DNA from: Aeromonas diversa CDC 2478-85
Lineage (GTDB): Bacteria > Pseudomonadota > Gammaproteobacteria > Enterobacterales > Aeromonadaceae
Reading direction: 5' to 3'
DNA length: 64,000 nt
NCBI RefSeq assembly: GCF_000819805.1
Contig: NZ_CDCE01000037.1
Location: 1-64,000, forward strand
Part shown: positions 29,101-38,808 of the stretch, piece after piece
How positions within the stretch are numbered: the first letter of the stretch is position 1
How the letters are laid out: every line of letters starts with the position of its first letter
The notes under the pieces: generated by a model
What the model was told of the DNA's origin: nothing
Seen by the model: the letters and a program-made list of their open reading frames with translations, nothing else
Databases searched by the model: none
Program-made: the position numbers and the translations under genes

Positions 29101-32100
29101 TCACGCCATCTTGTGGCGGGAGAGTTCGGCGAGCAGATCGCCGACCACCCTCAGGCGGCTCTCGCGATCGCCGGTCACCACGTTAAAGCGCAGTCGGCTC
29201 GGCCCCTCCATCTTGTAGATGCGGGGCTGCTCGGTGAGCAGGCGCACCAGGAAGGCGGGGTCTACCGAGGTCTTCTCGGAAAAGTCCAGATAGCCGCCGC
29301 GCTCGCTCATCTCCAGGCGCTTGATCCCCAAGTGGGTGGCCCCAAGGCGCAGGGCCGCCATCTCGAGCAGCGTCTTGGTCGCCTCGGGCAGCAGGCCGAA
29401 GCGATCGATAAGCTCGACTTTCAGCTCATCGAGCTCCTCTTGTGAGGCACAGCTGGCGATGCGTTTGTACATGGACAGGCGCATGTTGACGTCCGGCAGG
29501 TAATCGTCCGGCAAGAGGGCCGGCAGGCGCAGCTCCACCTCGGTGTGATCCGAGAGCAGGGTGTCGAGGGCCGGCTCCTTGCCGCTCTTGAGCGCCTCGA
29601 CCGCTTGCTCCAGCATCTCCATGTAGAGGGTGAAGCCCACCGATTCGATCTGGCCGCTCTGATCGTCCCCGAGTAGCTCCCCGGCGCCGCGGATTTCCAG
29701 ATCGTGGGTGGCCAGGGCAAAGCCGGCACCGAGATCTTCGAGCGACGCGATCGCCTCGAGCCGCTTGGCCGCATCCTTGGTCATCAGCTTGGGATGAGGG
29801 GTGAGCAGATAGGCATAGGCCTGGTGGTGAGAGCGACCGACCCGGCCGCGCAGCTGGTGCAGCTGGGCCAAGCCTAAGTGATCTGCCCGGTCCATGATGA
29901 TGGTGTTGGCGCTCGGCACGTCGATACCGGTCTCTATGATGGTGGTGCACACCAGCAGGTTGAAGCGCTGGTGGTAGAAATCCGACATGATCCGCTCGAG
30001 CTCGCGCTCGCGCATCTGGCCATGGGCCACCGAGATCCGGGCCTCGGGGAGCAGCTCGGCCAGATCGCTGGCGCACTTGTCGATGCTCTCGACGTCGTTG
30101 TGCAGGTAGTAGACCTGTCCGCCGCGCTTCAATTCCCGCAGCACAGCCTCGCGCACCACGGCCGGGTCGTGTTGACGCACGAAGGTCTTGATGGCCAGGC
30201 GCTTGGCGGGCGGGGTGGCGATGATAGAGAGATCGCGCATGCCCGACATGGCCATGTTGAGGGTACGCGGGATCGGGGTGGCGGTCAGGGTCAAGATGTC
30301 CACATCGGCCCGCAGAGCCTTGATCTTCTCCTTCTGGCGCACCCCGAACCTGTGCTCCTCGTCGACGATGAGCAGGCCGAGATCCTTGAAGGTGAGATCG
30401 GACCCCAGCAGCTTGTGGGTGCCGATGATGATGTCCACCTTGCCATCGGCCAGCTCCTTCATCACGCTGCTCTGCTCCTTGGCGGAGCGAAAGCGGCTCA
30501 AGACCTCGACCCGCACCGGCCAGTTGGCGAAGCGATCGCGGAAGTTGTCGTAGTGCTGCTGGGCGAGCAAGGTGGTGGGCACCAGCACCGCCACCTGCTT
30601 GCCGCCGTGCACGGCCACAAAGGCGGCGCGCATTGCCACCTCTGTCTTGCCAAAGCCCACGTCGCCACACACCAGGCGGTCCATGCTCTTGGCCTGACAC
30701 ATGTCGCCGAGCACGGCGTTGATGGCGTTGAGCTGATCCTCGGTCTCCTCGAACGGGAAGCCGGCGCAGAACTGGCGGTAGGCCTCCCGCTCGTGACGGA
30801 ACGCAAAGCCGCTGCGCGCCGCCCGGTGGGCGTAGATGTCGAGCAGCTCGGCCGCCACGTCGCGCACCTTCTCGGCGGCCTTGCGCTTGGCGCGGGTCCA
30901 AGCCTCGCCGCCGAGTTTGTGGCAGGGGGGATTGTCCGAGCCCGTGTAGCGGCTGATGAGGTGCAGGCTGGTGACCGGCACAAACAGCTTGTCGCCACCG
31001 GCATACTCCAGGGTGAGAAACTCGGTGGGCAACCCGCCGGCGCTGAGGGTCTCGAGCCCGAGATAGCGACCGATGCCGTGATCGAGGTGCACCACGCTCT
31101 GGCCCTGGGTCAGCTCGCCGAGGTTGCGGATCACCGCATCCGAGCTCAGCTGCTTGGCGCGTTCGCGTTTGCGCTGGCTGCGCACCCGACCACCGAGCAG
31201 CTCGCTCTCGGTAATGATGGCCACCTTGCCGTCCGGCAAAATGACCCCTCCCTCGAGGGGACAGACCAGGATGGCAAGAGCGTCGTCACCGGCCAGGAAG
31301 TGCTCCAGAGTGGGCACAGTGCCGGGTCTGAGATCGATGCGGACCAGCAGATCCTTTAAGGCCTCGCGCCGCCCTTCACTGGGCACAGTGAACAGGACGC
31401 GGCCGGCAAAGCCTTGCAGGAAGTGCTGTAGGGCGGCCAGCGGTTGCTCCTGACTGTGATCCAGAGTGAGTTCGGGCAGCCGTGTCAGCGCCAGATCGTG
31501 GGGCGTGCCGGCGCCCTCTTGCAGCGTCACCCAGGCATAGTCGCCGAGGCTCGCAAAGAGCTGCTCTACCGGCAGATAGAGGGCCATGGGAGGGAGCAGG
31601 GGGCGGCTCAGATCCCAGCGCCGATCCTCGTAACGCTGCTGGATGTCTCCCCAGAAGCGTTGGGCTGCGCCGTGGGTATCGCCGACGGTGACGAGCAGAC
31701 TCTGTGCGGGGAGATAGTCAAACAGGCGGGCCGTCTCGTCGAAAAAGAGCGGCAGGTAGTATTCGATCCCCGCCGGCCAGCGACCCTTGCTCACCTCTTG
31801 ATAGATGGCCCCGTCGGCGCGGGAGATCTCGAAATGTTCCCGGTAGTGACCACGAAAACGTTCGATGGCCGCTTCATCGGTGGGAAACTCGCGCGCGGGC
31901 AGCAGGTTGACGCGCGCAACCGGATCCCGGGAGCGCTGGGTCTCGGGATCGAAGGGGCGGATGGAGTCCACCTCGTCGTCGAAGAAGTCGATACGATAAG
32001 GCGTCTGGCTGCCCATGGGGAAGAGATCGAGCAGGGAGCCGCGGGCGGCAAACTCGCCGTGCTCCAGCACCTGCTCAACCGCCACATAGCCCGCCTCGGC

Positions 32101-32544
32101 AAGCCGTGAACGCAGCCCCTGCAGCGAGAGACGCTGGCCCTGTTTCAGCTGCAGACTGAAGCGATCCAGATAGCTGCGCGGGGGGCAGCGCAGCATCAGG
32201 GTGGTGACCGGCACTATGATGATCCCCTGGGCCATGGTCGGGAGACGGTAGAGGGTCTCGAGACGCTGGGAGAGGATGTCCTGATGGGGCGAGAAGGTGT
32301 CGTAGGGCAGCGTCTCCCAGTCCGGGAACAGCAGCACGGGACAGTCGCTTCCCTCGAGTAAAAACGCGAGCTCTTGCTCGAGGCGCAAGGCGCTCGGGGT
32401 ATCGGCCGTGACCAGCAAGATGGGATGATCATGCTGGCGAGCCAGTTCGCTGACAGTCAGTGCGAGGGCACAACCTGTGAGGTTACCCAGGGTCAGTTTC
32501 AGGCCAGCCTTGCGCGGCAACGCTGGCAGAGAGAGTCGAGTCAT
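29101..32544 (-). CDS. mfd: Transcription-repair coupling factor Mfd
   Basis: 1147 aa (E. coli 1148). It removes RNA polymerase stalled at lesions and recruits UvrA. The N-terminal UvrB-like part includes FPDWETLPYD. The RNA-polymerase-interaction part follows with VHLDHGIGRYLGLE. The RecG-like translocase has GDVGFGKTEVAMRAAF (Walker A), DEEHRFG (DEEH box), TLTATPIPRTL and QLRGRVGRS. The C-terminal TRCF domain ends the protein. It begins 9 bases after the stop of the PilZ-like gene and is probably co-transcribed with it. Confidence 0.97.
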   Translation of the reverse strand: MTRLSLPALPRKAGLKLTLGNLTGCALALTVSELARQHDHPILLVTADTPSALRLEQELAFLLEGSDCPVLLFPDWETLPYDTFSPHQDILSQRLETLYRLPTMAQGIIIVPVTTLMLRCPPRSYLDRFSLQLKQGQRLSLQGLRSRLAEAGYVAVEQVLEHGEFAARGSLLDLFPMGSQTPYRIDFFDDEVDSIRPFDPETQRSRDPVARVNLLPAREFPTDEAAIERFRGHYREHFEISRADGAIYQEVSKGRWPAGIEYYLPLFFDETARLFDYLPAQSLLVTVGDTHGAAQRFWGDIQQRYEDRRWDLSRPLLPPMALYLPVEQLFASLGDYAWVTLQEGAGTPHDLALTRLPELTLDHSQEQPLAALQHFLQGFAGRVLFTVPSEGRREALKDLLVRIDLRPGTVPTLEHFLAGDDALAILVCPLEGGVILPDGKVAIITESELLGGRVRSQRKRERAKQLSSDAVIRNLGELTQGQSVVHLDHGIGRYLGLETLSAGGLPTEFLTLEYAGGDKLFVPVTSLHLISRYTGSDNPPCHKLGGEAWTRAKRKAAEKVRDVAAELLDIYAHRAARSGFAFRHEREAYRQFCAGFPFEETEDQLNAINAVLGDMCQAKSMDRLVCGDVGFGKTEVAMRAAFVAVHGGKQVAVLVPTTLLAQQHYDNFRDRFANWPVRVEVLSRFRSAKEQSSVMKELADGKVDIIIGTHKLLGSDLTFKDLGLLIVDEEHRFGVRQKEKIKALRADVDILTLTATPIPRTLNMAMSGMRDLSIIATPPAKRLAIKTFVRQHDPAVVREAVLRELKRGGQVYYLHNDVESIDKCASDLAELLPEARISVAHGQMRERELERIMSDFYHQRFNLLVCTTIIETGIDVPSANTIIMDRADHLGLAQLHQLRGRVGRSHHQAYAYLLTPHPKLMTKDAAKRLEAIASLEDLGAGFALATHDLEIRGAGELLGDDQSGQIESVGFTLYMEMLEQAVEALKSGKEPALDTLLSDHTEVELRLPALLPDDYLPDVNMRLSMYKRIASCASQEELDELKVELIDRFGLLPEATKTLLEMAALRLGATHLGIKRLEMSERGGYLDFSEKTSVDPAFLVRLLTEQPRIYKMEGPSRLRFNVVTGDRESRLRVVGDLLAELSRHKMA

Positions 32545-32553
32545 GGGGCTGGA

Positions 32554-33129
32554 TTATCGATTACGTTCAGCAGAGCGCTGTTTGAGCTGACGGGACTGGA
32601 TATGCAGACTGGCGCGGACCAGCAGTTCGCGATCCTCTTCGCGGATGCGCGCATAGTCGAGTTCCACATGGTGGCCATGTTCACCCTTGGTGATCGCCTT
32701 GACCCGGCCATAGCAATAGACGGCCGAGGCCTCTTCGCGCAGGAAGATCTTGAGGCGCATCAGTTGGCCGGTCTTGGGGGGCTCACCGTGCCCCTCGAAG
32801 GGGAACAGGTAGTGGAGATCGCCGCCACCCAGGCGCAGGGTATGGAAGCGGTGCTCCGGGTGATCCTGAACGGCCAGCACATAGCCCATGATGAGGTCTA
32901 TCTTGCGCGACTGCTGGTTGATCACCTCGATAAGGTCCGACAGGTGCTCGTTGCCCTGGGCCCGGATCAGGCGGCTGGTGCCAAGATCGATCGCAGAGAT
33001 CGCCGATGCGATGCGAAACGGCTCGGGCATCTCGGCCTCCAGCTCGTCGAGCGAGGGAAGGTGGCTCCCCTGAACCGGAATTACGTTCACCGGTAGCGAG
33101 TGGACGACACTGAAGAACTCTTCGTGCAT
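32554..33129 (-). CDS. PilZ-like protein upstream of mfd (PlzB-type, tentative)
   Basis: A 191-aa soluble protein. Its position between mfd and lolCDE matches the Vibrio cholerae gene for the PilZ protein PlzB. Visible parts are an N-terminal stretch (SLDELEAEMPEPFRI), a central YcgR-N-like region (IMGYVLAVQDHPEHRFHTLR), and a C-terminal part (YCYGRVKAI, HHVELDYARI, EEDRELLVRASLHI). I do not see the standard RxxxR or D/NxSxxG cyclic-di-GMP motifs. Assignment to PilZ rests mainly on gene order and size; binding of the nucleotide is doubtful. Confidence 0.6.
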   Translation of the reverse strand: MHEEFFSVVHSLPVNVIPVQGSHLPSLDELEAEMPEPFRIASAISAIDLGTSRLIRAQGNEHLSDLIEVINQQSRKIDLIMGYVLAVQDHPEHRFHTLRLGGGDLHYLFPFEGHGEPPKTGQLMRLKIFLREEASAVYCYGRVKAITKGEHGHHVELDYARIREEDRELLVRASLHIQSRQLKQRSAERNR

Positions 33130-33204
33130 GGCGGCTATCCCTTGTTGTCATGGACCGTTTCCCATTATTATCCGGTATCTTATTTTCTTGGCAACGGCAG
33201 ATCC

Positions 33205-34440
33205 TTGAAGACCGGACTTTTTCAGCCTTTGGCGCTGGCCATAGGCCTGCGATACGCAGGGTCACGACGCAGTAACCGTTTCGTCTCCTTTATCTCCCTC
33301 TTCTCCACCTTTGGCATCGCCATCGGGGTCGCCGCCCTGATGGTGGTGATTTCGGTCATGAATGGCTTCGAAGGACAGCTGAAAGGACGCATCTTGGGGG
33401 TCATTCCCCAAGCGGTGGTGACCGGCAGCGAGGGGCGTCTGGTGCCCCCGGCCGGATTGGCCGACGCGCTGGCGGCCCTGCCTCATGTTCAGGCGGTCGC
33501 GCCCATGCTGGCCACCGAGGGGATGCTCCAGAGCCCGGGTCAACTGACCGGCGTCAGCGTGCAGGGTATTGACCCTGAGCGCTGGCCTGCCGGGGACTTG
33601 CTGCATCGCCAGATGCAGGCGGGCTCCCTCGATACCCTGATCCCGGGTAGCTACCACATAGTGCTGGGGCAGGGGGTCGCGCGTAACCTGGGGGTCAGCG
33701 TTGGCGATCAGGTGCGGCTGCTGCTGACCGAGGGGAGTCGCTATACCCCATTCGGCCGTGTGCCGGCCCAGCGTCTCTTTACCGTCTCCGCCATCTTCGG
33801 GGTGGGCGCCGACGTGGACAACCAGATAGCCCTCATCAATCTGAGCGATGCCAAGCGCCTGCTGCGCCTGCCCGCCGACGAGGTCGGCGGCTTGCGCCTG
33901 TGGCTCGACGATGCCTTCGCGGTCGACAGCCTGGTGAGCCAGCCGCTGCCCGAAAAGCTGATCTGGCAGGATTGGCGCCGCGAGCGCGGCGAGCTGTTCC
34001 AGGCCGTGGCCATGGAGAAGCGCATGATGGGGCTGATGCTGGTGCTCATCATCGCCGTGGCGACCTTTAATATCCTCTCGGCCCTGGTCATGGTGGTCGG
34101 TGATAAAGAGAGCGAAGTCGCCATCTTGCGTACCATGGGAATGACCGAATCGGCCGTGGTGCGCATCTTCATGGTGCTGGGCGCCTCGAGCGGTGTCGTC
34201 GGTGCCCTCGCCGGTGGGCTGGTGGGCCTGGCGCTGACGCTGGGTCTCAACCCGCTGCTCAGTGCCATCGGACTCAACCTCTATATGGCCGCTGGCGGTG
34301 CCGGCTTGCCGGTCATCGTCGAGCCCCTGCAGGTGGCGGTGATCCTGCTCGGTGCCGTGCTGCTCAGTTTCAGCGCCACCCTCTATCCTGCCGCCCGGGC
34401 TGCCCGCGTTCGCCCGGCCCAGGCCCTTCGTTATGAATAA
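33205..34440 (+). CDS. lolC: Lipoprotein-releasing ABC permease LolC
   Basis: About 411 aa (E. coli 399). An inner-membrane subunit that, with LolD and LolE, releases outer-membrane lipoproteins to LolA. Seen are [21 protein letters not shown] before the first membrane segment in outline, [32 protein letters not shown] before the second, and a final [19 protein letters not shown]. The start is unclear: no ATG lies near the aligned N terminus. TTG at 33205 gives an N terminus ([11 protein letters not shown]) that aligns with the E. coli start. An upstream GTG would run into the divergent PilZ-like gene. Confidence 0.93.
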   Translation: MKTGLFQPLALAIGLRYAGSRRSNRFVSFISLFSTFGIAIGVAALMVVISVMNGFEGQLKGRILGVIPQAVVTGSEGRLVPPAGLADALAALPHVQAVAPMLATEGMLQSPGQLTGVSVQGIDPERWPAGDLLHRQMQAGSLDTLIPGSYHIVLGQGVARNLGVSVGDQVRLLLTEGSRYTPFGRVPAQRLFTVSAIFGVGADVDNQIALINLSDAKRLLRLPADEVGGLRLWLDDAFAVDSLVSQPLPEKLIWQDWRRERGELFQAVAMEKRMMGLMLVLIIAVATFNILSALVMVVGDKESEVAILRTMGMTESAVVRIFMVLGASSGVVGALAGGLVGLALTLGLNPLLSAIGLNLYMAAGGAGLPVIVEPLQVAVILLGAVLLSFSATLYPAARAARVRPAQALRYE

Positions 34441-34456
34441 GTTGGAAGTTGCAAGC

Positions 34457-35146
34457 ATGTCGATGAACAAGCCGTTGCTGGAGTGCCTGGCCATTAACCA
34501 TGTCTATCGGGAGGGAACCCTCGAGACCCCTGTGCTCAAGGGGATCGATCTCACCGTGGCACAGGGGGAGATGCTGGCGGTGGTCGGCAGCTCAGGCTCG
34601 GGCAAGAGCACCCTGCTGCACCTGCTCGGCGCCCTGGATAACCCCACCTCGGGGCAGGTGCTGTTTCGCTGCCAGAATATTCACGGTTGGAGCAGCGGTG
34701 AGCAGGCCCGTTTCCGTAACCGGGAGCTGGGCTTTGTCTACCAGTTCCACCACCTGCTCTCCGAGTTCAGCGCACTGGAAAACGCGGCCATGCCCCTGCT
34801 CATCGGTGGCGCCAGTGTCAAGGAGGCGAGCGACAAGGCGGCGGCCATGCTGGCGCGGGTCGGCCTCTCCCATCGTCTGAATCACAGGCCCTCCGAACTC
34901 TCCGGCGGTGAACGCCAGCGGGTGGCCATCGCCCGTGCCCTGGTTGGGGAGCCGAGCCTGGTGCTTGCCGACGAGCCGACCGGCAACCTGGATCATGCCA
35001 GCGCCACCGCCGTCTATGAGCTCTTGTGCGAACTTAACCGCGAGCTGGGCACCGCCTTCGTGGTGGTGACCCACGATCTGGGTCTGGCGGCCAAGTTGCA
35101 TCGCCGGGTTACCTTGGTGAGCGGCGTGATGGCGGAGGTTGCCTGA
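34457..35146 (+). CDS. lolD: Lipoprotein-releasing ABC ATPase LolD
   Basis: 229 aa. Walker A is GSSGSGKST, the Q-loop [18 protein letters not shown] is typical for LolD, the signature is LSGGERQR, Walker [13 protein letters not shown], and the switch region VVTHDLGLA. The ATG at 34457 has GGAAG eight bases upstream; alternatives at 34433 and 34463 lack this. The last codon overlaps the lolE start (TGATG). Confidence 0.96.
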   Translation: MSMNKPLLECLAINHVYREGTLETPVLKGIDLTVAQGEMLAVVGSSGSGKSTLLHLLGALDNPTSGQVLFRCQNIHGWSSGEQARFRNRELGFVYQFHHLLSEFSALENAAMPLLIGGASVKEASDKAAAMLARVGLSHRLNHRPSELSGGERQRVAIARALVGEPSLVLADEPTGNLDHASATAVYELLCELNRELGTAFVVVTHDLGLAAKLHRRVTLVSGVMAEVA

Positions 35147-36381
35147 TGTTCAAGCCGCTGCCCCTCTTCTTGGGCCTGCGCTATAGCCGTTCGCGTCAGC
35201 GCAATGGCTTCATCTCGTTTATCTCGGCCTCGTCGCTTATCGGCATCGCCCTCGGGGTGATGGCGCTGATCCTCGGCCTCTCGGCCATGAACGGCTTCGA
35301 GCGTGAGCTCAAAAACCGGGTGCTGACCGTGATCCCCCAGGGGGAGCTCGACGCGGTCGAGTCGCCCATCGCCGACTGGCCCGGGCTAAGAGAGTATCTG
35401 CTGGCGCAGCCCGGGGTGGCGGCGGTGAGCCCCGTCATCCGCATCAATGGCCTGCTCGAGAGCGGTAACCACCTCAAGGGGGTGCAGCTGCGCGCCATCC
35501 TGCCCGAGTATGAGGCGCAGATCTCCGATGCCGACAACTACATGACCGGCAAGGGGTTCGCCGAGCTTAAGGAGGGGGAGAACGGGGTCATTCTGGGTGC
35601 CGCCATCGCCCACAAGCTTGGTCTCAAGGTGGGCGATGCGGTCGGGCTGCTGATGCCCGAGGGGGGCGAGGGGATAAAGCAACCCAGGCGCCAGCTGCTC
35701 AAGGTGGTGGGCCTGCTCGAGATCGGCGGTCAGCTCGACGGTCTGCTCGGCTTCATGCATCTGGCCGATGCCCAGAGCATCACGGGGATGGGAGCGTCGG
35801 TGAGCGGCTTTAGCCTCAAGGTGGACGATGTGTTCAAGGCGCAAGCCATCACGGTCGCCGCCGCCAGCAAGTTTCCCCACCACGTCTATATCCGCAGCTG
35901 GATGAATAGCCAGGGCTATCTCTATCAGGATATCCAGATGGTGCGCACCGTCATGGTGGTGGTGATGCTGATGGTGGTCGCGGTGGCCTGCTTTAACATC
36001 GTCTCGACCCTGGTGATGTCGGTCAACGAGAAGCGCGGCGAGATAGCCATCCTCAAGACCATGGGGGCGAGTGCGGCGCAGATCCGCCAGACCTTCGTCA
36101 TTCAGGGGATGGTCAACGGGGTGCTCGGCGCCCTGCTGGGTGCCCTGCTCGGCGGCGTGCTCTCCGCCTATCTCACCCCCATCATGGGAGGGATCGAGCG
36201 TCTCATCGGCCATCGCTTCCTCAACCCCGAGATCTATTTCATCGACTTCCTGCCTACCGAGCTGCACTGGCTCGATCTGGGGTTGGTGACCGGGGCCGCT
36301 ATCCTGATGAGCTTTATCGCCACCCTCTATCCGGCGTGGCGTGCCAGCGGCCTGGTGCCAGCCAGGGAGCTGGGGCGCTAG
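35146..36381 (+). CDS. lolE: Lipoprotein-releasing ABC permease LolE
   Basis: 411 aa (E. coli 414). Partner of LolC; in E. coli LolE receives the lipoprotein. Marks are PLFLGLRYSRSRQRNGFISF, SAMNGFERELKNRVL, then after the periplasmic domain YQDIQMVRTVMVVVMLMVV and FNIVSTLVMSVNEKRGEIAI, and the end YPAWRASGLVPARELGR. It overlaps lolD by one base and is followed by a terminator. Confidence 0.96.
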   Translation: MFKPLPLFLGLRYSRSRQRNGFISFISASSLIGIALGVMALILGLSAMNGFERELKNRVLTVIPQGELDAVESPIADWPGLREYLLAQPGVAAVSPVIRINGLLESGNHLKGVQLRAILPEYEAQISDADNYMTGKGFAELKEGENGVILGAAIAHKLGLKVGDAVGLLMPEGGEGIKQPRRQLLKVVGLLEIGGQLDGLLGFMHLADAQSITGMGASVSGFSLKVDDVFKAQAITVAAASKFPHHVYIRSWMNSQGYLYQDIQMVRTVMVVVMLMVVAVACFNIVSTLVMSVNEKRGEIAILKTMGASAAQIRQTFVIQGMVNGVLGALLGALLGGVLSAYLTPIMGGIERLIGHRFLNPEIYFIDFLPTELHWLDLGLVTGAAILMSFIATLYPAWRASGLVPARELGR

Positions 36382-36400
36382 GGGCGTACAGGGTGATGAG

Positions 36401-36426
36401 GAGGGAGGCCGTTGGCCTCCCTCTTT
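36401..36426 (+). terminator. Terminator after lolE
   Basis: GAGGGAGGCC, loop GTT, GGCCTCCCTC, then TTTT. It ends lolCDE 20 bases past the lolE stop. Confidence 0.92.
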
Positions 36427-36436
36427 TCATGGGTGC

Positions 36437-37027
36437 TCAGTGGGCGTTGAGCTCGTCCAGCGGCAGGGAGAAACTCGGCACGAAGGTGTCGATAAAGTAG
36501 CGCATCTCCGGGCTCATGCGCTGATCCAGCATCTCTTCGAGACGTCGACGCGCCGGCTCGAACTCCCGGTTGCCGGCCGCCAGCTCTTCCAGGCACTTGG
36601 TATAGGCGCACAGGGTGTCTGCATCCTTGACCAGGCGGGCGAGCTCGGCATCGAGGCAGGCCGAGTCGAGCAAGGGGCGGTAGGCCTGGTGCAGGGCCGC
36701 GGGCAGCATGTCCAGCAGGCGCTGCTCGGCGGCGAGCTCAATCTTCTTGTACTCCCGGGCTATCTCGGGGTTGTAGTACTTGACCGGGGTCGGCAGATCG
36801 CCGGTTAGCACCTCGGTGGCGTCGTGAAAGAGGGCGATGACGGCGGCCCGCTCGGCATCCACCTGACCACCGAACAGGGTGTTGCGTATGGTGCCGAGGG
36901 CATGAGCCACCATGGCCACCTGCAGGCTGTGCTCGGCGATGTTCTCAGGCTGGATATTGCGCATCAGGGGCCAACGATAGATGAGCTTCATGCGCGAGAG
37001 GTTGGCAAAAAAATGGCTGGGCAGCAT
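36437..37027 (-). CDS. yfbR: 5'-deoxynucleotidase YfbR (HD domain)
   Basis: 196 aa (E. coli 199). A cytoplasmic metal-dependent HD phosphohydrolase that removes phosphate from deoxynucleoside 5'-monophosphates. The HD-domain marks are [13 protein letters not shown] (metal histidine), [20 protein letters not shown] (HD pair) and a late [23 protein letters not shown]-like ribosome site upstream. Convergent with lolE. Confidence 0.95.
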   Translation of the reverse strand: MLPSHFFANLSRMKLIYRWPLMRNIQPENIAEHSLQVAMVAHALGTIRNTLFGGQVDAERAAVIALFHDATEVLTGDLPTPVKYYNPEIAREYKKIELAAEQRLLDMLPAALHQAYRPLLDSACLDAELARLVKDADTLCAYTKCLEELAAGNREFEPARRRLEEMLDQRMSPEMRYFIDTFVPSFSLPLDELNAH

Positions 37028-37084
37028 GCAAAGTTCCCGTTAAAGAGCCTCTGGTCAGGGTATACCCTGGATGGGCGTCAGAAA

Positions 37085-37112
37085 AGAGAGAGGGCAGGTT
37101 GAACCTGCCCTC
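37085..37112 (-). terminator. Terminator after yccF
   Basis: GAGGGCAGGTT and its complement form an 11-bp stem around one base (opening to a small loop). On the minus strand TCTCTCTTTTC follows. It ends yccF and lies upstream of yfbR. Confidence 0.75.
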
Positions 37113-37121
37113 GTTGTTGGA

Positions 37122-37556
37122 TCAGCGGATGTATTGGCCGGTCTCGGCCTCGTGCTTGGTGACCACGGTCTGGCCGATGGGGGCCAGGCTTGCCAGCGCC
37201 AGCTTGAGGTGCTGAATGCCAAACGGGATGCCGACTATGGTGATAAAGCAGGCCAGGGCCGAGGTGATGTGACCGATGGCGAGCCAGACGCCAAAGAGCA
37301 CAAACCAGATGATGTTGCCGATCAGCCCCAGGGTGCCGGTGCCGATGTCGTCGCGTCCCGTGATGAAGCGGCGACTGACGGTGGTCTTGCCGAAGGGGAA
37401 GAAGGTGAAGGTGCCTATCATGAAGCAGGCGCGTCCCCAGGGGATGCCGATGAGGGAGATGAAGCAGAGCAATCCGGCCAACCACCAGGCCAGCCCCATC
37501 AGGACACCCCCCAGCAGGAACCACAGCAGGTTGAACAGAAAACGCAGGACACTCAT
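37122..37556 (-). CDS. yccF: YccF-domain inner-membrane protein
   Basis: 144 aa with two paired YccF domains: four hydrophobic segments, and the repeated motif GIPWGRACF and GIPFGIQHLKLALASLAPIG. E. coli YccF is 148 aa. The function is unknown. It is probably a single-gene unit with its own terminator. Confidence 0.9.
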   Translation of the reverse strand: MSVLRFLFNLLWFLLGGVLMGLAWWLAGLLCFISLIGIPWGRACFMIGTFTFFPFGKTTVSRRFITGRDDIGTGTLGLIGNIIWFVLFGVWLAIGHITSALACFITIVGIPFGIQHLKLALASLAPIGQTVVTKHEAETGQYIR

Positions 37557-37650
37557 GGATCGCTCCTCAGATAATTGGAGCTACACCATACCACTCCTCG
37601 TCTCGCAGGCAATCAAAAGCAGGCGAGAGGCGACATGGCTTGCCAGATAA

Positions 37651-37677
37651 AGGATGACCGGAGGCGGTGCTCCGGTC
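37651..37677 (-). terminator. Possible terminator after minE
   Basis: On the minus strand GACCGGAG, six-base loop, CTCCGGTC, then ATCCTTTAT. The T-run is poor, but the place, 35 bases past the minE stop, fits. Confidence 0.5.
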
Positions 37678-37711
37678 ACGGGGGAGAGATCATTACCATG
37701 ATGGGGGAAGG

Positions 37712-37975
37712 TTACTTCTTGTCATCCGAGAAGGTGATGTTGAGCTCGAGGACCGAGAGCTCATCGCTCTTCTTGTCGAGTTGCACCGAGACCCTGTCGG
37801 GATCGATGGCAACGTACTTGCGGATCACATCCAGGATATCCTGCTTGAGTTGGGGCAGGTAGTCCGGCCCCCCTCTGCTGGTACGCTCGTGGGCGACGAT
37901 GATCTGCAGACGCTCCTTGGCCATCTGTGCGGTGTTCTGCTTCTTGTTGGAGCGGAAATAATCCAATAATGACAT
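37712..37975 (-). CDS. minE: Cell division topological specificity factor MinE
   Basis: 87 aa (E. coli 88). It triggers MinD ATPase activity and drives pole-to-pole oscillation so that MinC does not block the cell centre. Seen are the N-terminal amphipathic [23 protein letters not shown], the MinD-contact helix LQIIVAHER, and the C-terminal dimer domain with KYVAID. Two bases separate it from the minD stop. Confidence 0.97.
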   Translation of the reverse strand: MSLLDYFRSNKKQNTAQMAKERLQIIVAHERTSRGGPDYLPQLKQDILDVIRKYVAIDPDRVSVQLDKKSDELSVLELNITFSDDKK

Positions 37976-37977
37976 GC

Positions 37978-38790
37978 TTAACTCCCGAACAATCGGCTAA
38001 AGAAGCCTTTCTTCTCTTCCTGAAGGAACCGAAACTCCTTGCTCTCTCCCAGCAGGCGGGAAACAGCGTCGTCATAGGCCATGCCGGCGTCGGACTCTTT
38101 GTCGAGAATGACCGGCTCGCCCGAGTTGGAGGCGCGCAGCACCGCCTGGGACTCCGGGATCACCCCGAGCAGGGGAATGGCCAGGATCTCTTGCACGTCC
38201 TGCACGCTCAGCATATCGCCGCGGCTGACGCGAGTCGGGCAGTAGCGGGTCAGCAGCAGGTGCTCCTTGATGGGGTCTTCCCCGCGCTCGGCGCGGCGCG
38301 ACTTGGAGGCCAGAATGCCGAGGATGCGGTCGGAGTCACGCACCGAGGAGACCTCGGGGTTGGTGGTGACGATGGCCTCATCGGCGAAGTAGAGGGCCAT
38401 CAGGGCACCCGCTTCGATCCCGGCCGGCGAGTCGCAGACGATATAGTCAAACCCCATCTCGTGGAGCTGGTTCAACACCTTCTCGACACCCTCTCTGGTC
38501 AGGGCATCCTTGTCACGGGTCTGGGAGGCCGGCAGGATGGAGAGATTCTCGACCCGCTTGTCCTTGATGAGCGCCTGATTGAGGTTCGCCTCGCCGTTGA
38601 TGACGTTGACGAAGTCATATACCACGCGGCGCTCACAGCCCATGATGAGGTCGAGATTACGCAGTCCGATATCGAAATCGATGACGACGGTCTTGTGACC
38701 ACGCTGTGCCAGGCCGGTACTGAGCGCCGCACTGGTGGTGGTTTTGCCGACGCCGCCCTTGCCTGACGTTACGACTATGATTCGCGCCAT
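37978..38790 (-). CDS. minD: Septum site-determining ATPase MinD
   Basis: 270 aa, same as E. coli. A membrane-associated ParA-family ATPase. The deviant Walker A is [17 protein letters not shown], Walker B lies in [11 protein letters not shown], and the C-terminal membrane-targeting helix is FFSRLFGS. It recruits MinC to the membrane and is released by MinE. Middle gene of minCDE. Confidence 0.98.
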   Translation of the reverse strand: MARIIVVTSGKGGVGKTTTSAALSTGLAQRGHKTVVIDFDIGLRNLDLIMGCERRVVYDFVNVINGEANLNQALIKDKRVENLSILPASQTRDKDALTREGVEKVLNQLHEMGFDYIVCDSPAGIEAGALMALYFADEAIVTTNPEVSSVRDSDRILGILASKSRRAERGEDPIKEHLLLTRYCPTRVSRGDMLSVQDVQEILAIPLLGVIPESQAVLRASNSGEPVILDKESDAGMAYDDAVSRLLGESKEFRFLQEEKKGFFSRLFGS

Positions 38791-38808
38791 TATCGCTTCC
38801 TTGTAGCT

